48,942 bases of DNA from Xanthobacteraceae bacterium. Its GTDB lineage: Bacteria; Pseudomonadota; Alphaproteobacteria; Rhizobiales; Xanthobacteraceae. This document shows positions 39,985 to 48,118 of the stretch, piece by piece (the stretch's first letter is position 1; every line of letters starts with the position of its first letter). Position numbers and translations under genes: made by a program. The notes beneath the pieces were generated by a model. The model ran no database searches, was not told where the DNA came from, and worked only from the letters and a program-made list of their open reading frames with translations. The DNA lies in contig JAIESC010000033.1 of NCBI GenBank assembly GCA_019746355.1, forward strand, positions 1-48,942, read 5' to 3'.

Positions 39985-40323
39985 CCTTACGCTCCCATTT
40001 CTACGCGGCTCATTCCGCGTGGGTGGTGTGGCTCAGAACCTGGGCTGAGCCCCCCATTGGCCTCCTCACAGTGGCCGGACTATAGCCGGTTAACGTTTCG
40101 TTAACCAGCCTTTTTAACCACCTAAGTTGTTTGTTTTACTGATCTATTTTGGGACAACTGGGTTTGCGCGGCGCGCCGCTTCCACCGCCGTTTTGCCCGC
40201 GCGTAAGCGCGCGCCAAGGCGCGCGGAGGCGGCGAGAATCCAGCAAAAATGCGGGATCGCGGCGGTTCCGAAGTTTACGATTTCGGCGCTGTCGTGCGCC
40301 TCAGCGCGCCAAGCGCTGCGCGG
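39985..40323. other. Leader and promoter region of the secreted-protein gene
   Basis: Contains a hairpin GGCTCAG (40030-40036)/CTGAGCC (40045-40051) about 45-65 bases before the minus-strand ATG, probably in the mRNA leader, and an AT-rich promoter-like stretch at 40090-40150. No gene seen. Confidence 0.45.
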
Positions 40324-41298
40324 TCACTGCTCGACCTTGATTCCGGCGCGGGCGACCAATTCCTTGACGCTCTGTATCTCGGTTACAACACGCTGCCCGA
40401 GCCGCTGCGGATCGCTGGCGATGATCTGGTAGCCGGCGCGCAGCGCCGCCTCGCGCGCCTCGTCGGTCGCCATCGCCGCCTTCGCCTGCCTGAGCAGCAG
40501 CGCCACGATCTCCGGCGGCGTGCCGGCCGGCGCAAACAGCGCGTTGAAGGTGTCGGAGATGAAGCCGGGATAGCCGCTCTCGATCATGTTCGGCACATCC
40601 GGCAGCGTGAACCAGCGGTTCTCGCCGGTGACCGCCAGCGCGCGGAGCGTGCCGGCCTTGATCAGCGGCTCGACCGGCGCGAGCGCCACCGATCCCACCT
40701 GCGTGGTGCCGGCCACCACCGCCTGCGTCGCCGGCCCGCCGCCGCGATAGGGGATGTGCGTCATCTCGATGCCGGCGCGCAGCTTCAACTGCTCGCCGGT
40801 GAGGTGCGATTTGGTGCCGACGCCCGGCGAGGCGTAGTTGAACTTGGTCGGCTCGGCCTTCGCCTTGGCGACGAGGTCGGCGATCGAGGTGATGCCGGAG
40901 TCCGGGCGCACGAACAGCACGTTCGGCGCGTTGACCAGCTCCGAGATCGGCACGAAGTCCTTGACCGGATCGTAGGGCAGGTTGCCGAACAGCGCCGGAT
41001 TGACCGCGATCGCGGTCGAGGTGAGCAGCAGCGTGTAGCCGTCGGGATTGGCGCGGGCGACGAGGCCGATGCCGATGTTGCCGCCGCCGCCGGCGCGGTT
41101 GTCGACGATGACGTTCTGCCCAAGCGACTTCGACATGGTCGTCGCCAGGATCCGGGCGATGATGTCGGTCGGTCCGCCGGCGGCAAACGGCACGATCAGC
41201 ACGATCGGCCGCTCGGGATAGGCGGCCCGCGCGGGCACGGACGAGTACGCCGCGAGAGCCGCGATCAACGCCGCAACGATGCAATGCCGACGGAGCAT
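40324..41298 (-). CDS. Bug/TctC family tripartite tricarboxylate receptor
   Basis: A 324-residue periplasmic protein with signal peptide (MLRRHCIVAALIAALAAYSS, cleavage after ARA). GGAGG lies eight bases before the ATG at 41298. Family markers: YPERPIVLIVPFAAGGPTD, VDNRAGGGGNIG, FNYASPGVGTKSHL and HIPYRGGGPATQAVVAG. It is divergent from the cupin dioxygenase gene, with a 126-bp palindromic element and two shorter palindromes between, so both may share control. Transport of an aromatic acid to that dioxygenase is a reasonable guess. Confidence 0.93.
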   Translation of the reverse strand: MLRRHCIVAALIAALAAYSSVPARAAYPERPIVLIVPFAAGGPTDIIARILATTMSKSLGQNVIVDNRAGGGGNIGIGLVARANPDGYTLLLTSTAIAVNPALFGNLPYDPVKDFVPISELVNAPNVLFVRPDSGITSIADLVAKAKAEPTKFNYASPGVGTKSHLTGEQLKLRAGIEMTHIPYRGGGPATQAVVAGTTQVGSVALAPVEPLIKAGTLRALAVTGENRWFTLPDVPNMIESGYPGFISDTFNALFAPAGTPPEIVALLLRQAKAAMATDEAREAALRAGYQIIASDPQRLGQRVVTEIQSVKELVARAGIKVEQ

Positions 41299-41383
41299 GA
41301 ACAAAACCTCCCGATTGTTTTTGTTGGCTGATCCTAGAACGCGACCTTGTCGAAGAAAACACGTGCGGCATCGGCGGTGCCAT

Positions 41384-41509
41384 CCCTCCCCGCGAGGGGA
41401 GGGTGGACGCGAGCGAATGCGAGCGGCCGGGTGGGGAGAAGCCTCCGTTCCTCGCTGGCCTTTCCCCACCCGGCTCGCTGCGCTCGCCACCCTCCCCTCG
41501 CGGGGAGGG
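41384..41509. repeat. 126-bp inverted repeat (class 2)
   Basis: Terminal arms of 23 bp (41384-41406 and 41487-41509) are perfectly complementary and each is also a CCCTCCCC...GGGGAGGG hairpin. Inner arms GCCGGGTGGGGA/TCCCCACCCGGC pair as well, so nearly the whole element can fold into one long stem or a cruciform. It lies in the divergent promoter region. Confidence 0.92.
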
Positions 41510-41528
41510 AGGGCACCACCCGTGTCGC

Positions 41529-41570
41529 TGGAACGCGTTCCATTGTAGGCTTGGATAAAATTTGCAAATT
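41529..41570. promoter_or_regulatory. Two palindromes before the dioxygenase gene
   Basis: TGGAACGCGTTCCA (41529-41542, 14 bp) and AATTTGCAAATT (41559-41570, 12 bp) are both perfect. The first resembles TGGAA-N-TTCCA sites of IclR-type regulators. They lie 48 and 20 bases before the dioxygenase ATG. Confidence 0.45.
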
Positions 41571-41589
41571 CTCGAAAACCGGGTGCCGC

Positions 41590-42564
41590 ATGACCAGTCC
41601 GACGCCACTTGAGCTTTCGCAGTCCGGCTCGCTCGACGAGCTCTACTCGCAGCTTTCGCCGATCCGCATGGGCGCGGGCTGGGCCAAGCCGACGCCGTCG
41701 CTCTGGGCGGAACCGAAGAAATCGTTCCAGCCGTTCGTGTGGAGCTACGCGCAGGCCAAGGGCGCGCTCGACGCCGCAGGCCGCCTGATCAACACCGAGC
41801 TCGCCGAGCGGCGCAACCTCATCCTGCAAAATCCCGCCGAGGGCTACGCCACCTCGCGCACCATCGTCTGCGCCTACCAGATGATCATGCCGGGCGAGAA
41901 GGCGCGCTCGCACCGGCATACGCCGAACGCGCTGCGCCTCGTGGTCGACGCCGAGCCCGGGGCCTACACCATCGTCAACGGCGAGCGGCTGTCGATGATG
42001 CCCGGCGACGTGGTGCTCACGCCGAACTGGTGCTGGCACGGCCACGGCAACGACAGCCGCAGCAACGCCTACTGGCTCGACGTGCTCGACGTGCCGCTGG
42101 TGCATCTGCTCGAGCCGATGTTCTTCGAGCCGCACCCGGACGAGTTCGAGAAGGAAAGCGTGGTGCCGAACGCCTCGCCGATGCATTTTCCGTGGGCGCA
42201 GACCAAGGCGCGGCTGATGGAGGCAGAGGCGCGCAGCAAGGGCCAAGGCAACGGCGAAGCCGCCGAGATCGCGCTCGACGCAGCCCTCGACACCATGGCG
42301 CTGTCGATGATCGGGCTGAAGCCCGGGCAAGCGACCCGCTCGCGCAAGGTGATGGCCAACAGCGTGTTCGGCGTGGTGCAGGGCTCAGGTCTCACCGAGG
42401 CCGACGGCACGAAGCTCGCCTGGAACCGGGGCGATGTCATCGTTGTGCCGTCTTGGCGTGAGCATGTCCACAAAAGCGACACCGGCGCGGTGCTGTTTCG
42501 TGTCACCGACGAGCCGGTGATGAAGAAGCTCGGCTTCCTGCGCGAAGGAGGTGCCGCGCAGTAG
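41590..42564 (+). CDS. Bicupin aromatic-ring dioxygenase (gentisate 1,2-dioxygenase-like)
   Basis: A 324-residue bicupin protein. The first cupin has PGEKARSHRHTPNALRLVVD (His-x-His iron ligands) and the second has the conserved VPSWREHVH motif, in the order of gentisate, 1-hydroxy-2-naphthoate and salicylate 1,2-dioxygenases, which cleave the ring with Fe(II) and oxygen. The N-terminus LDELYSQLSPIRMGAGW is typical of this group. Somewhat shorter than most gentisate dioxygenases (340-380), mainly at the N-terminus. The ATG at 41590 is chosen because the upstream sequence is an interspersed repeat. Exact substrate undetermined. Confidence 0.88.
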   Translation: MTSPTPLELSQSGSLDELYSQLSPIRMGAGWAKPTPSLWAEPKKSFQPFVWSYAQAKGALDAAGRLINTELAERRNLILQNPAEGYATSRTIVCAYQMIMPGEKARSHRHTPNALRLVVDAEPGAYTIVNGERLSMMPGDVVLTPNWCWHGHGNDSRSNAYWLDVLDVPLVHLLEPMFFEPHPDEFEKESVVPNASPMHFPWAQTKARLMEAEARSKGQGNGEAAEIALDAALDTMALSMIGLKPGQATRSRKVMANSVFGVVQGSGLTEADGTKLAWNRGDVIVVPSWREHVHKSDTGAVLFRVTDEPVMKKLGFLREGGAAQ

Positions 42565-42602
42565 CTCTTTCTCCTTCGTGCGGGATTTAAGAGGCGCGGG
42601 TG

Positions 42603-43634
42603 ATGCGGCACGCGCGTGTGTGGCTTGTGGCATGTCTGCTGGTGCTTCCTGCGGCGGCGCAGGAGCAGGACGCCGCACCGCCGGCAACCGGGCAGCCCGC
42701 GGCAGCGCCCGAGGCCGACAAGCCCGCCGACGCTGAAAAACCCGCCGACGCTGAAAAGCCTGCGGATGCCGTTGCCGATCAGCCCGCCGAGGAGCCGCTC
42801 AAGCCGGTCGCCACGACCGACGCGCAGAACTCGATCTGCCTGCTTCTGGAGTCGGCGGCGCGCGCCAACGGCCTGCCGGTGGAGTTCTTCGCCCGCGTGA
42901 TCTGGCAGGAGAGCCGCTTCCGCGCCAACGCCGTCGGCCCGATGACGCGCAGCGGCAGGCGGGCGCAGGGCATCGCCCAGTTCATGCCGGGCACCGCGGC
43001 CGAGCGGCAGTTGCTCAATCCGTTCGATCCGATCCAGGCGCTGCCGAAGTCGGCCGAATTCCTGCGCGACCTGCGCCGCGACTTCGGCAATCTCGGGCTC
43101 GCCGCCGCAGCCTACAACGCCGGCCCGCGCCGGGTGCGCGAGTGGCTTGCCGGCACGGGTTATATGCCGTCGGAGACGCGCCACTACGTGCACGCGATCA
43201 CCGGCGCGACCGTCGAGCAGTGGGCCAAGGGCGGCGACAAGAGCGGCGACGCCGCGGACAAGAAGCAGCAGGGCGGCTCCGACTGCGGCATGCTGATGGC
43301 GCGGCTCAAGCGCGAGCCGAACCCGTTCGTCGAGGCGCTGGAGCGGCGCATCGAGACCGGCTCGGGCCAGCCGTGGAGCGTCATTCTCACCGCGGGCTTC
43401 TCGCGCCAGCGCATCCTCGGCACCTACGCCGTGCTTGAGCGGCGGCACGCCGCGATCCTGACCGGCCATGACGCCTTCATCACTCAGACGCAGCTCTTCA
43501 GCCGCGGCCCGCGGCCGTTCTATCAGGTCCGGATCGGGGCCTCCGACCGGATGGCAGCGAACGACATCTGCAATCGCATCCGCAAGGATCGCGGCGCGTG
43601 CGTCATCCTGCGCAATCCGCAGGCGCGGGGTTAG
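42603..43634 (+). CDS. Lytic transglycosylase (SLT domain) with SPOR-like C-terminus
   Basis: A 343-residue envelope protein with signal peptide MRHARVWLVACLLVLPAAAQ. Residues 38-65 hold Lys-Pro-Ala-Asp-Ala-Glu repeats, a flexible spacer. The SLT domain spans about 75-200, with catalytic Glu103 in IWQESRFRANAVGP, GIAQFMPGTA and AAYNAGPRRV. The C-terminal WSVILTAGF...FYQVRIGASDRMAANDIC region is like a SPOR domain, which binds denuded glycan at the septum. It cleaves peptidoglycan glycan chains to 1,6-anhydro ends. A GAGG lies before the ATG at 42603. It follows the dioxygenase by 38 bases but is unrelated in function. Confidence 0.9.
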   Translation: MRHARVWLVACLLVLPAAAQEQDAAPPATGQPAAAPEADKPADAEKPADAEKPADAVADQPAEEPLKPVATTDAQNSICLLLESAARANGLPVEFFARVIWQESRFRANAVGPMTRSGRRAQGIAQFMPGTAAERQLLNPFDPIQALPKSAEFLRDLRRDFGNLGLAAAAYNAGPRRVREWLAGTGYMPSETRHYVHAITGATVEQWAKGGDKSGDAADKKQQGGSDCGMLMARLKREPNPFVEALERRIETGSGQPWSVILTAGFSRQRILGTYAVLERRHAAILTGHDAFITQTQLFSRGPRPFYQVRIGASDRMAANDICNRIRKDRGACVILRNPQARG

Positions 43635-43677
43635 CCACCGCGGTCCAATGGTCTGATCCCGGAGCCACAACGGCGGT

Positions 43678-43717
43678 GTCATTGCCGGGCCGGCGCGCAG
43701 CGCCGTGACCCGGCAAT
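43678..43717. repeat. Small palindromic repeat (class 3)
   Basis: ATTGCCGGG (43681-43689) and CCCGGCAAT (43709-43717) flank a GGCGC/GCGCC hairpin. Similar in layout to the class 1 elements but with a different core. It lies between the convergent transglycosylase and Rid genes and may help both to terminate. Confidence 0.75.
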
Positions 43718-43840
43718 CCATGAGGCGGTGCAGCGAAGGCGGGCGTAAGAACGTGCTTGTCGCGGCACCGTATGGACCGCCGGGTCAAGCCCGGCGGCGA
43801 CAGCGTGCGTGTTGCGCCAATGTGCTTCCAGTTCGCGCGA

Positions 43841-45151
43841 TCACGGCGCATACGCCCAAGCCTCGATCATCACCGTCGCGCCGGGCACCGGCAGCGGCGA
43901 GGGCACCTCGATCGCCGAAAACGGCACCGGGCGGCCGGCGAGCCTGCGCTCCCAGACCTTGTACACCGGATAGAACTCGGCCAGGTCGGTGTGGAATTGG
44001 AGGATCCGCACCACATTGTTGAGCGACGTGCCGGCGGCTTCGCAGAGCTTTTGGATATTGCCGATGATGAACTCGGCCTGCGCTTCGGCGCTCGAGGAGA
44101 AATACGGCAGGTTCGGATCGGCCGCGGCCTGCGGCACGAGGCCGTTGCGGTCGATCGCCATCAGGCCGGAGATGAACAGGAGGTCGCCGGCCTTGACCGC
44201 CTGCGGCTGGTTCATGAATGCGGTCGCGACGCCGGCGTCGACCTGCGACTTGCGCGCCGCGCCGCCCGGCTTCACCGCAAGCACGTTGATCTCGATCTTG
44301 CCGTCATGGGGCGCAAGCCCGTGCGGGATGCAGGGGATGATGTCCAACGACGGCGGCGACTTCGAAAAGTGCCGCGTCCAGGTCTCGTTGAACGCCGAAT
44401 AGTCGTCGGGATCGGTGAGATAGACCTGCGCATGCACCACGTCGTCGAGCGTCGCGCCGGCGAGCGCGAGCGACTGGATCATCCGCTTTGTGATGATGAA
44501 CTCGGTCTCGAGCTTGATCGGCTGGCCGGCCCATTGCGCGCCTTCGGTCATCAAGGCCGCGGTGGCGACGCCGTTCCTTCGCGGCTCGTCGCCGACCGCG
44601 AGCGAGGTGATGCCCGGGATGAAGATGAAATCGCCGACCGTGAGCGCGGGCGAGTAGCCCGAGGTCGGGCGCCCGGCGAGCTGCTCGTGCTTGAGGTGCG
44701 TGACTTCGAAGCCCGCCTGCGGGATGACGCCGAGCGCCTGGACGGTCATGTCGGCACCCGGCAGCAGCAGGCCGCGCTGGGCGATCGAGGTCGACGGCGG
44801 AATGCGGCCGGCGAGGAATTCGCGCCGCGCCTGCTGGTAGGGCGGCACCGCCTGCACGGTGGTGTAATACTGGTCGGTGCGCACAAGATTGCTGCGGTCG
44901 GTGCCGGCGGCGCGCAGCACCGCGTCGAGATTTTCATAGATCCGCAGCGCCTCTTTCTCGCGCTTCGGCCGCCCGCCATGCGGCATGCGCGCGGCCAGCA
45001 CGTCCGGCGCGATGCCGTGCTTGAAGTCCTGCGCCATCAGCCCGCTGGCAAACACCCAGCGCCCGGCCTTCATGCCCTGCGCAAACCTGATCTTTGCCGG
45101 ACCGAGCTCGACGGGAAGAAGCGGCTCGGCTGCGGGCTTGGCGCTGGTCAT
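43841..45151 (-). CDS. Three-domain RidA/YjgF-family protein
   Basis: A 436-residue protein made of three consecutive Rid domains (about 20-145, 165-285 and 300-436). Each begins with a strand such as AGRWVFASGLMA, VGDFIFIPGITS or AGDLLFISGLMA and each repeats the helix-strand pattern ending in a V-x-A-(L/V/W) strand. A normal RidA subunit has about 130 residues and works as a trimer, so this chain could form a built-in pseudo-trimer. The arginine that binds enamine/imine acids in RidA is not seen at the expected place in any domain, so it probably belongs to another Rid subclass. It is divergent from a Bug receptor gene. Substrate unknown. Confidence 0.85.
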   Translation of the reverse strand: MTSAKPAAEPLLPVELGPAKIRFAQGMKAGRWVFASGLMAQDFKHGIAPDVLAARMPHGGRPKREKEALRIYENLDAVLRAAGTDRSNLVRTDQYYTTVQAVPPYQQARREFLAGRIPPSTSIAQRGLLLPGADMTVQALGVIPQAGFEVTHLKHEQLAGRPTSGYSPALTVGDFIFIPGITSLAVGDEPRRNGVATAALMTEGAQWAGQPIKLETEFIITKRMIQSLALAGATLDDVVHAQVYLTDPDDYSAFNETWTRHFSKSPPSLDIIPCIPHGLAPHDGKIEINVLAVKPGGAARKSQVDAGVATAFMNQPQAVKAGDLLFISGLMAIDRNGLVPQAAADPNLPYFSSSAEAQAEFIIGNIQKLCEAAGTSLNNVVRILQFHTDLAEFYPVYKVWERRLAGRPVPFSAIEVPSPLPVPGATVMIEAWAYAP

Positions 45152-45293
45152 GATGTCTCATCCTTGAATTTCGCGGTCCGGGAGCCGGACTTTCGCATTA
45201 AGATGGCCGCATCGGGAAGCATGGCTGAGCTGCCTGCGGCTGGCCCGCCGCATGCACGGTGCGCATACGACGTTCAACAAAGCGGGGTGTGCA

Positions 45294-46286
45294 ATGACCG
45301 TTCGATTGCAATGGCTTTTGGCGTTCGGCGTGCTGCTGGCTGCAAGCGCCTTCGCTCACGCGCAGCCTGAGATTTACCCGTCCCGGCCGATCACCGTCGT
45401 CGTGCCGTTTCCCGCCGGCGGTTTGACCGACGTGCCCGCGCGGCTCGCAGCTTCGATGCTGCAGGAGAAGCTCGGGCAGGGCGTCGTCATCGAGAACCGG
45501 ACCGGCGGCTCCGGCGTGGTCGGCGCGGCCTACGCGGCGCGCGCGAACCCGGACGGCTACACGCTGTTCGCCAACTCGCTCGCCGATACTCAGAACATGC
45601 ATTACCTGCCGGTGAACTACAGCCCGGTGGACGACTTCGCGCAGATCGGCTGGATCGTCGATGGTCCGCCGCTGGTGCTGATCGTCAATGCCCAGGTTTC
45701 GGTCAAAACGCTGGCGGAATTGATCGCCGACGCGAAGGCCCATCCGGGCAAATACAGCTTCGGCACCTCGGGGCCTGCGTCGTCGCCGGGCCTGACGCTG
45801 GCGCAGCTCAATGCGCTGGCGAAGGTTCAGATCACCGCGGTGCCCTATCGCGGCTCGGGCGACGCGGCCGCGGCGGCAGCGGGCGGGGCGATCCAGGGCG
45901 CATTCACGTTCTTCTCGCAGGCCAAGCCGCTCGCCGACGACGGCAAGGTGCGCGCGCTTGCCGTCGCAGCACCCAAGCGGATCGAGCGCTGGGCCGATGT
46001 TCCGACCATGATCGAGCAGGGCTTCAAGATCGATCAGCGCGGCTTCGTCGGCCTTGCCGCGCCGGCGAAGACGCCGAAGCCGATCATCGCCGTCCTCAAC
46101 AGGCACCTCAACGAGGTGGTGCAGAGCGAGGCGTTCAAGACGCGGATGGCGGCGCTCGGCATGGCGCCGCCGCCGGCCGCCGACAACACGCCGGAGAAGT
46201 TCGACACCTTCATGCGCGAGGAGATCGCGCGGCAGGGACAGCTCGCCGAGCTGTCGGGGCAGAAGCTCGCGCAGCCGCCGAAATGA
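45294..46286 (+). CDS. Bug/TctC family tripartite tricarboxylate receptor
   Basis: A 330-residue periplasmic protein. The ATG at 45294 gives the signal peptide TVRLQWLLAFGVLLAASAFA (cleaved after AHA); an earlier in-frame codon would add unrelated residues. Markers: YPSRPITVVVPFPAGGLTD, IENRTGGSG, YSFGTSGPASSPGL and AVPYRGSGDAAAAAAGG. Convergent with an amidohydrolase gene 24 bases downstream and divergent from the triple-Rid gene. Fourth orphan Bug receptor in the window. Ligand unknown. Confidence 0.92.
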   Translation: MTVRLQWLLAFGVLLAASAFAHAQPEIYPSRPITVVVPFPAGGLTDVPARLAASMLQEKLGQGVVIENRTGGSGVVGAAYAARANPDGYTLFANSLADTQNMHYLPVNYSPVDDFAQIGWIVDGPPLVLIVNAQVSVKTLAELIADAKAHPGKYSFGTSGPASSPGLTLAQLNALAKVQITAVPYRGSGDAAAAAAGGAIQGAFTFFSQAKPLADDGKVRALAVAAPKRIERWADVPTMIEQGFKIDQRGFVGLAAPAKTPKPIIAVLNRHLNEVVQSEAFKTRMAALGMAPPPAADNTPEKFDTFMREEIARQGQLAELSGQKLAQPPK

Positions 46287-46310
46287 TCGGATCGGCGGCG
46301 TTCCGGAGCG

Positions 46311-47531
46311 TTACGCGACCTTGGCGAGCTTGCCCGCGCCGATGTCGAGCTTGAACAGCTTGACGGCGTTGCCGCCGAGGATGTCGCGCTTGGCCTTTTC
46401 CTTGAGGAACGGCAGATCGTAGATCGTCGACGGCAGGTCGAAGTCCCAGTGCGGATAGTCCGACGAATAGAGCAGCTGGCTCTCCGCCTTGATGCACTTG
46501 AACGTCGCCTCGAGCAGGCTCATGTCGCGCGGGATTTCCATCGGCTGCGTCGTGTAGAACATGTCGGTGATGTATTCGCCGGGCAGCTTCTTCAGCCCGG
46601 GGCATTCCGACGAGCGCATCATGTATTCGTTGTCGAGCCGCTGGATCATGAACGGCAGCCAGGCGAGGCCCGACTCGATCCAGATGACCTTGAGCTTGGG
46701 AAAGCGCTCCGGCAGCGCGTTCAGCACCCAGTTGGTCATGTGCACCATGTTGTACCAGACGAAGCCCAGCGCATGCACCGAGATGAACTTGTTCATCATG
46801 GTCATGGACTGTTCGTTCCAGTTGTAGCCGGCGTGGAAGGCGAGCGGCAGCCCGGTTTCCTCGATCGCCGCATAGAGCCGCATGTAACTGTTGTGATGCA
46901 CCGGCCGGTAGCGCACCGAGGTGATCATGAAGCCGCAGACGCCCTTCCTGCCGGCGAACTCCTTGACCATCCGCAGGCTCGCATCGGGATCGTTGAACGG
47001 CAGGTAGATCATCGAGCGGATGCGCGCCTCTTCCTCCAGCACCTTCTCGCTGAGCCAGCGGTTATAGGCGAAGGCCAGCGCGACCTCGGCCTCGACCTGC
47101 GGATGCAGGCCGAGCTGCAGCATCGGCGAGGGGAACAGCACCGCGACGTCGACGCCCATCGCGTCCATCCAGCGCCGCGTCAGCGACACATCGCGATGCA
47201 CGCCGGGCTCGGGCTTCTCGATGCGGCGCAGCGGATAGCGGGTGACGCGGCCGCCCATGTCCTGATAGCCGACGCCGCCCGGCATCACGCCGACGCCCTT
47301 CGAGTTGCCGGAGTTCGCCATCTGGGCGAGCTGCTTCATCACCGGGTCGGGCATGTATTCGAGGATCTCGTTGAACGACTCGAGCTCGTAGTGGTGCGAG
47401 TCGACATCGACGATCGGGAATTTGTCGTAGCCGCGCTGCTTCGCCTGGCGCGCGGCGTTGGCGAGCATCTTGCCGGAGTCGAATTCGTCGACCTTGAGGC
47501 GGCGGTTTTCGCTGAGCGGGAGTTCCATCAT
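46311..47531 (-). CDS. Amidohydrolase family protein (amidohydrolase 2/ACMSD-like)
   Basis: A 406-residue metal-dependent hydrolase or decarboxylase of the amidohydrolase 2 group. It has FPIVDVDSHHYE near residues 38-49 (a D-x-H-H variant of the first metal motif), FHAGYN near residue 235 and YSSDYPHWD near residue 355 (the aspartate motif), so a metal centre is plausible. The ATG at 47531 is preceded by GAGG. A Rieske ferredoxin gene lies 30 bases upstream in the same operon, so the reaction may be part of an aromatic degradation pathway starting with an oxygenase. Exact function unknown. Confidence 0.87.
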   Translation of the reverse strand: MMELPLSENRRLKVDEFDSGKMLANAARQAKQRGYDKFPIVDVDSHHYELESFNEILEYMPDPVMKQLAQMANSGNSKGVGVMPGGVGYQDMGGRVTRYPLRRIEKPEPGVHRDVSLTRRWMDAMGVDVAVLFPSPMLQLGLHPQVEAEVALAFAYNRWLSEKVLEEEARIRSMIYLPFNDPDASLRMVKEFAGRKGVCGFMITSVRYRPVHHNSYMRLYAAIEETGLPLAFHAGYNWNEQSMTMMNKFISVHALGFVWYNMVHMTNWVLNALPERFPKLKVIWIESGLAWLPFMIQRLDNEYMMRSSECPGLKKLPGEYITDMFYTTQPMEIPRDMSLLEATFKCIKAESQLLYSSDYPHWDFDLPSTIYDLPFLKEKAKRDILGGNAVKLFKLDIGAGKLAKVA

Positions 47532-47561
47532 GTTGCCCTCTGCCGGCGACCGGCGCGTGCG

Positions 47562-47927
47562 TCAGATCGAGACGAAAATCTCATCGCCCTTGCGGACGAC
47601 GTTGTACTTCTTCAGGCGCAGCCGGCGGTCCGGGACGCACTCGCCGGTCTTGAGGTCGTACTCGTAGCCGTGCCACGGGCACACGAAATTGACCTGGCTG
47701 TCAGAGAACTTCTGGCCGACCCAGGTCTTGTCCGGGCCGATCACGTCCTCGACCTGGTGCATGAGCAGGCCCTCGCAGGCCGGCCCGCCCTGGTGCAGGC
47801 ACAGGTTCGAATAGGCGTAGAACTGGCCTTCCCAGTGGAATACGCCGATGTCGTGGCTGCCGTGCTGGACGATCTTGCGATCGCCGTCCGGAAAATCCGC
47901 AACCTTGGCGACAAAGACTTCGGCCAT
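47562..47927 (-). CDS. Rieske [2Fe-2S] ferredoxin-type protein
   Basis: A 121-residue protein with one Rieske domain: cluster ligands CLH (about residue 54) and CPWHGYEYD (about residue 85), spaced as usual allowing a longer loop. No membrane segment or signal peptide. The ATG at 47927 (MAEVFVAKVADFPDG) fits ferredoxin subunits of ring-hydroxylating dioxygenases; longer reading upstream is not family-like. It would pass electrons to an oxygenase, which is not in the window. First gene of the pair with the amidohydrolase gene. Confidence 0.9.
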   Translation of the reverse strand: MAEVFVAKVADFPDGDRKIVQHGSHDIGVFHWEGQFYAYSNLCLHQGGPACEGLLMHQVEDVIGPDKTWVGQKFSDSQVNFVCPWHGYEYDLKTGECVPDRRLRLKKYNVVRKGDEIFVSI

Positions 47928-48041
47928 GACCACCCGCCTTGACGTTTCTTGGGTCGTTCGCGGCACTGACAATGCCGCGCTTGCAGCGCGGCTGCAATGC
48001 TCAGCCATGAATTGACGCCCGCCCCGGCTACGCACTACGGC

Positions 48042-48070
48042 GGTGCAATGTCCTGATGCGGCCCTATAAT
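48042..48070 (+). promoter_or_regulatory. Candidate promoter of the amidohydrolase at 48119
   Basis: A consensus -10 TATAAT at 48065-48070 gives a start near 48077 and a 42-base leader with AGGGGA before the ATG. The -35 region is weak (GGTGCA at 48042). Confidence 0.4.
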
Positions 48071-48118
48071 CGGCCGCACAAAAACTATCGGGCGGAAACC
48101 AGGGGAATTCTTCCGGTC

